From contig JAJZBI010000003.1 of assembly GCA_021798985.1 (NCBI GenBank), positions 112,880 to 176,879 on the forward strand: a stretch of 64,000 nt of DNA, in the 5' to 3' direction. The notes under the pieces are model-generated. The model saw only the letters and a program-made list of their open reading frames with translations, was not told the DNA's origin and ran no database searches. The position numbers and the translations under genes were made by a program. This DNA is from Actinomycetes bacterium. Lineage in GTDB: Bacteria > Actinomycetota > Acidimicrobiia > Acidimicrobiales > Bog-793. Within the stretch, counting starts at the first letter, position 1. Every line of letters begins with the position of its first letter. Positions 60,484 through 64,000 of this stretch are shown here, in pieces.

Positions 60484-61833
60484 GCCGGGGCGCTCCCACC
60501 AAAGGCCGTCCCGCCCGCGCTCGATCTCGTCGATCCGGCGGGTGACGCGCCGTTTGAGCGACCGGTCCTCGAACAGGACCGGGAGCTCCACCTTGCGCGG
60601 GTGGCCGCGGTCGATGAGCAGTGCCGTGCCGAATGCCAGCTTGGCGATCGCGTCCTGGGGCAAGGCGGCGGAACGACGGGAGCTCAGCGAGTGCTGGGTC
60701 GGGTGCAGCGGTGAGCGCCAGGCGGCGCTGTGCAGCGGGGCGTCGCGCTCGCCCGCCAGGATCGACAGGGCGTGCAGCGTCCGGGTGTCGCCGAGGCCGC
60801 CGAGGATGATCTTGTGGCCGAACAAGGACAAGAACCCGTCGGCGATCGGCCCCCAGCGGGCGCGCGCCTGAGAGAGGTCCTGCAGGCAGGCCAGGGTGAC
60901 GAGGCCGTGGCTGCCACCTTCCGCGACGAGCTCGGGCAGGTCGTGCAGGGGTGCGATGTTGGCCAGCTCGTCGAGGATGAGCGTCACTGGCCCCGGTGGA
61001 GGGCGGAGATAGACGTGCGCCCGCAGGTCGCGCACGAGGCCAGCGATGAGGGGGGCCAAGTGGCGCTGTTGTTCTGCGGAGGCGACGACGTAGAGGGTGT
61101 CGTTTCCCTCGATCAGCCCGGCGAAGTCGATCGGCGCCTTGGTGGTGCTCTCGAGCGCGGGGGCGGTGCGGTAGGCGGCGAGCACCGAGGAGGCGGTGGA
61201 CCAGATCCCGCTCAGTTCGCGCTGGTCGGTTACCACCAGGCCGGTCAAGACGTCGACGGCGAGCTCCACATCGGCCTCGTCGAGCAGGGCCATCGGAGCT
61301 TCGGGCTCGCGGCGGTTGACCCACGAGACCATCTCGTCCATGCCCACCTTGCCGAGATGCGCGGCATGCAACAAGCAGGCCAGGAGCGCAGCGGCGCGTT
61401 CGTTCCAGTGGGCGGCATCCCCGTGCTGACCGGGGCGGCTGGCACCGACCATCGACTCGGCGACGACGACCGCACCCGCCCAGTCGGCCGCAGCGAGAAG
61501 CGGCGACCAGCCGACCACGTTCACGCCCGGGGGCGCCTTGGTCGCCCCCGAGGGGTCATAGAGCAGGCAGTTCCCGATCTCGCGGCGATGGCGGTAGGTC
61601 GCGTCGAGTACGTCGCGCTTGGTGGACGCCACGACCACGGCGCGCCCGGCGAGCACGTTCGGCACCACCACGCCCCTGGTCTTGCCCGACCGCGGCGGAC
61701 CGAGGACGAGGACGCACTGCTCGCTCCCCCCGAATACCGGCGTTCTTGCGGTCCCGAGGTAGCAGCCGCAACCGTAGTGATCCGAGAGCGACCGCAGCGC
61801 GAGCGCGTGCTCGGTTACGGTCTTCGATGGCAT
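60478..61833 (-). CDS. VirD4/TraG-like type IV coupling ATPase
   Basis: A 451-residue coupling protein: Walker A GPPRSGKT (45-52), VVASTKRDVLDATYRHRR (nucleotide-fold second strand), Walker B VTLILDELANIAPL, and LACLQDLSQARARWG as the arm around the pore. It has no N-terminal membrane helices and is short for VirD4 (~600), so it may be the soluble type or shortened. Coupling proteins take relaxosome DNA to the mating channel. It faces the relaxase with the terminator between them. No other transfer genes are in the window. Confidence 0.88.
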   Translation of the reverse strand: MPSKTVTEHALALRSLSDHYGCGCYLGTARTPVFGGSEQCVLVLGPPRSGKTRGVVVPNVLAGRAVVVASTKRDVLDATYRHRREIGNCLLYDPSGATKAPPGVNVVGWSPLLAAADWAGAVVVAESMVGASRPGQHGDAAHWNERAAALLACLLHAAHLGKVGMDEMVSWVNRREPEAPMALLDEADVELAVDVLTGLVVTDQRELSGIWSTASSVLAAYRTAPALESTTKAPIDFAGLIEGNDTLYVVASAEQQRHLAPLIAGLVRDLRAHVYLRPPPGPVTLILDELANIAPLHDLPELVAEGGSHGLVTLACLQDLSQARARWGPIADGFLSLFGHKIILGGLGDTRTLHALSILAGERDAPLHSAAWRSPLHPTQHSLSSRRSAALPQDAIAKLAFGTALLIDRGHPRKVELPVLFEDRSLKRRVTRRIDEIERGRDGLWWERPGR

Positions 61834-62376
61834 CTCGCCATTGCAGGCACCCGCGGCTCCCGCTCGACCTACCGTCGCGAGCAGCCACCGGCACCGCCAG
61901 GGCGAGAAAGCTCAGAGAACAGCGAGATGATGAGCACGCTCGACCCCCACTTGGCCCTGAGCGGCTGCGATTTGTGCGCGGCGGGTCTCGAGCACTGCCA
62001 TGGCACGGCGATCGCGCACCGCTCCGGCGGCATTGAGTGCAGCGACGACGTCGCATGCACGATCCCCGAAGCGGCCCACGCGCAGCGCGTCTCGTGCGTC
62101 GAGATCGACGATCACGGTTGTTGCGGGGCCTTCTGCGGCGATTTTTCTCGCTCGCTGGCCAATGCGTCGCGCGGGTCGAAAACGGCATCGCCGCGCGGCT
62201 TGATGACCACAAAACCATTGAAAAACAAGGAATATCGCGAGTATCGCTTCGAGCGACGCACGCCGAAACGCCCGGTGACCTGGGGACTCAAGGGCCGTCG
62301 GGAAGCGAGAATGCTTGCATTTCTCCGTGGCATCGCCTTGTATAGCGGAGACTCCGTACCAGAACAGGAGATGACC
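61834..62376. other. intergenic region with candidate hupB promoter
   Basis: About 540 bp without a convincing gene; several small open frames lack domains and ribosome sites. Part of it (62190-62260) is notably richer in A and T than the surroundings. A candidate promoter for hupB has TTGCAT at 62315-62320 and TGTATA at 62339-62344 (18-nt spacing). The stretch after the coupling gene's start could also carry an oriT, but I found no clear inverted repeat. Confidence 0.45.
62315..62344 (+). promoter_or_regulatory. candidate sigma-70-type promoter of hupB
   Basis: TTGCAT (62315-62320) and TGTATA (62339-62344), 18 nt apart, lie about 30 nt ahead of the hupB ribosome site. Fits the consensus at 4 to 5 of 6 positions each. 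Confidence 0.4.
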
Positions 62377-62871
62377 GTGAACAGAACCGAGCTCATCGAG
62401 GCGGTGAGCGGCGACACCGGGCTTACCCGGCAGCAGTCTGAGGCCGCGCTCGATGCCATCGTCTATGAGATCACCTCTGGTGTCCGCTCGGGCAACCCCG
62501 TGCGGATCACCGGATTCGGAACCTTCAAGCTGCGCGAGCGCGCCGCTCGCCGTGGCCGCAACCCGCAGACGGGTGCTGCCGTTCGCATCAAGGCCTCCAA
62601 GGGCATCGGCTTCTCGCCGGGCGTGAAGCTGAAGAGCGACCTCAACGCGCGCGGCGCGGTCGCCAAGCCGAAGTCCCTGACCCCGGCGACCAAGGCCACC
62701 ACCACCCGGACGACGACGCGTGCCGCGGCGGCGACCGCCGGCCGCGCGACCGCCAAGAAGGCCGCGCCGGCCCGCAAGGCCGCCTCGAGCACGGCGGCCA
62801 AGAAGGCGACGACCACGCGTAAGACGGCCGCCAAGAAGACCACCGCCCGCAAGGCCACGGCCAAGCGCTGA
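62377..62871 (+). CDS. hupB: HU nucleoid protein with histone-H1-like Lys/Ala tail
   Basis: A 164-residue protein. Residues 1-90 are a complete HU domain: VNRTELIEAV start, GNPVRITGFGTFKLRERAAR with the DNA-bending arm RRGRNPQTGAAVRI, and SKGIGFSPGVKLKSDLN. The C-terminal ~70 residues are Ala/Lys/Thr-rich (TAKKAAPARKAASSTAAKKA, TRKTAAKKTTARKATAKR) as in mycobacterial HupB. Start taken at GTG 62377 because AGGAG ends at 62370, six nt before it; ATG 62371 would touch the ribosome site. It is close to the conjugation remnants but looks like a chromosomal gene. Confidence 0.95.
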   Translation: MNRTELIEAVSGDTGLTRQQSEAALDAIVYEITSGVRSGNPVRITGFGTFKLRERAARRGRNPQTGAAVRIKASKGIGFSPGVKLKSDLNARGAVAKPKSLTPATKATTTRTTTRAAAATAGRATAKKAAPARKAASSTAAKKATTTRKTAAKKTTARKATAKR

Positions 62872-62906
62872 TCGATCCGGCGCGACGCGCCGATCACCTG
62901 CAGATT

Positions 62907-62939
62907 CGATCGACCCCGGCGGAACGCCGGGGTCGATCG
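62907..62939 (+). terminator. strong hairpin downstream of hupB
   Basis: CGATCGACCCCGGCG (62907-62921) pairs perfectly with CGCCGGGGTCGATCG (62925-62939) around GAA, a 15-bp stem 36 nt after the hupB stop. No U tract follows, which is common for actinobacterial terminators. A second, smaller hairpin (CGGCGC/GCGCCG) lies just after the stop. Confidence 0.75.
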
Positions 62940-63172
62940 CGTTGGAGCCGAGCGCGGCGCGGCCGATCTGCGGACCGGCGACCAGGCGGCGGGCTAGCCT
63001 CCCTCGTTCACCCGGTTGCCGATGTGCCTGCCGAGGCAGCAGCGGCGAGGCGGACGGCGATCGGGAAGCCGTGTGATTCACTCGGGACCGCCACCAGGGC
63101 GCGAAGGATCCAGGCGGCTGTCCTTGGAGCTGCCTGGTGGCGCCGGCTGGCGCCGGCACGGAGTCGGGCGTT
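62940..63172. other. region between hupB terminator and IS1380 transposase
   Basis: About 230 bp with no gene. The right part should contain the end of the IS1380 element, but no inverted repeat can be assigned without its other end, which lies beyond the window. Confidence 0.4.
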
Positions 63173-64000
63173 TCAGGCGAACGCCGCTCGCAGGCGGGCG
63201 AAACCGAGCGCGAGCTGCTTGGCCCAGCACCAGCTGCGATCGAGCCGCAGGTGGGCCACGCGCCCGTGCCGGGCGAGTCGTGCGGCGATGTGGAGGATCT
63301 TGTAGCGGAAGTTGGCGATCTCACAGTGGGCGAGATCGGGGTCATCGGCGAAGCAGATCAGCTTCGACCAGCAGACGAGGTCTGCCGCCGCCAGCACGCA
63401 CTCGAGCCAGGCGCGGTTCTCCGGCGCGAACTTGCTCGGGAGGTTCGAGAGTCCGGCCGCCTTGGCCTGGCGGATGCGGTCCTCGACCCGGGCGTGCTGG
63501 CGGTGAGAAAGCTCGAGGCAGGAGATCGGCGAGCGGTCGCGCCCTTCACCGGGACGCGGGCAGCAGATGAAGGCGGTGTGGCGGAACCCGGCCTCGAGAT
63601 CGAACAGGCTGAGCTGCGCACCGGGATGGGGACGCTCCTTTCTGACGATCACCCGGGAGCCCTCGGGCCACGCGGAGAGGTCGAGCAAGCGGGTCACCTC
63701 GGCGACGAATGCGCCGTCTCTCACTGACCCGTGCTCTTCGACCGCCTTGCGCCAGGAGTACTTCGACACCGCACCGATCGCGGCTCGGACCTCTTTTGTG
63801 ATCGGGAAGCCGAAGCTGAAGCCGCAGCCCTTTTCCTGGCACGCCCGGGCGAACACATGGGTCGCGCCGGCCGAGTCGCTGCGCACGAGGACGGAGGGGC
63901 TCGAGAGGTCGTCTTTCACCGGACAGGCGTGCTCGGGAAGCGAGGCGAGTGCCATCTCGAGCAGCTGGATGTGGTCCGCCGCGGTGTTCGAGCCGGCGTT
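63173..64000 (-). CDS. IS1380-family transposase (partial, N-terminus beyond window)
   Basis: 276 C-terminal codons of a DDE transposase of the IS1380 family. In frame at the window edge it reads NAGSNTAADHIQLLEMALAS, the family's conserved stretch, then VLVRSDSAGATHVF (catalytic Asp after a beta strand), SRVIVRKERPHPGAQLSLFD, GFRHTAFI, and HARVEDRIRQAKAAGLSNLP with the catalytic Glu region (VEDRIRQAK), then FAPENRAWLECVLAAADLVC. No frameshift seen in this part. It continues off the right edge, so start and completeness are unknown. Confidence 0.92.
   Translation of the reverse strand, partial: NAGSNTAADHIQLLEMALASLPEHACPVKDDLSSPSVLVRSDSAGATHVFARACQEKGCGFSFGFPITKEVRAAIGAVSKYSWRKAVEEHGSVRDGAFVAEVTRLLDLSAWPEGSRVIVRKERPHPGAQLSLFDLEAGFRHTAFICCPRPGEGRDRSPISCLELSHRQHARVEDRIRQAKAAGLSNLPSKFAPENRAWLECVLAAADLVCWSKLICFADDPDLAHCEIANFRYKILHIAARLARHGRVAHLRLDRSWCWAKQLALGFARLRAAFA

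Noticed and set aside
61834..62345. Small open frames and a possible oriT ahead of hupB
   Set aside because: No inverted repeat next to a nic-like site was found, and the frames have no coding character.

Overview
The window is GC-rich chromosomal DNA from an actinobacterium. Supporting signs are a pafBC pair, an HU protein with a Lys/Ala/Thr-rich histone-like tail, an Lsr2-type DNA-binding domain, a MhuD-like haem oxygenase, many GTG starts and a tRNA without encoded CCA. The Thr/Ser-rich linkers in several exported proteins would fit the class Acidimicrobiia, but that placement is inference.

Layout. 1-2662 (-): a YhaN-like SMC ATPase (cut by the window edge) and its YhaO-like metallophosphoesterase. 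2665-4190: an IS110-family element inserted just upstream of that pair, with a structured leader that looks like a bridge RNA. 4358-11679 (+): an adaptor/ABC export operon (HlyD-like, MacB-like ATPase and permease), a membrane-anchored protein and a large exported pentapeptide-repeat protein. 12212-18626 (+): six tightly coupled genes (SDR, FAD oxidoreductase, DUF1365, cyclopropane-type fatty-acid methyltransferase, CarH/LitR-like B12 photoreceptor, photolyase), read as a light-stress and membrane-lipid operon. 18650-29500: small regulators, lipoproteins, an aminotransferase, ArfB, an MFS transporter, methyltransferases, MhuD and a second ABM monooxygenase. 29509-34877 (-): two response regulators, a HEAT-repeat protein, a processive GT2 and a hybrid-sensor-like histidine kinase. 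34968-36179: a Nudix hydrolase, an integrase relic and tRNA-Leu(UAG). 36255-38478: clpP and a secreted beta-propeller protein. 38748-47621: a surface-glycan cluster (GT4 enzymes, coiled-coil protein, Wzm/Wzt exporter). 47860-58719: an ERCC4-Lsr2 fusion, a SpoIID-like protein, an adenosine-specific-kinase-like protein, a second CFA-type methyltransferase, a YbhN-like flippase-type membrane protein, BipA and PafBC. 58754-64000: conjugation remnants (MobF relaxase with a lost Walker A, VirD4/TraG-like coupling ATPase), HupB and a partial IS1380 transposase.

Strongest observations: a 172-nt structured RNA candidate ahead of the IS110 transposase; the B12-photoreceptor operon with an excisionase-type rather than MerR-type N-terminus, a palindrome overlapping an apparently leaderless promoter, and a photolyase that seems to start at CTG; a relaxase whose helicase domain has lost Walker A; an alpha/beta-hydrolase lipoprotein missing both Ser and His; and an integrase fragment beside tRNA-Leu. 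All calls come from reading sequence and motifs; no database search was possible.
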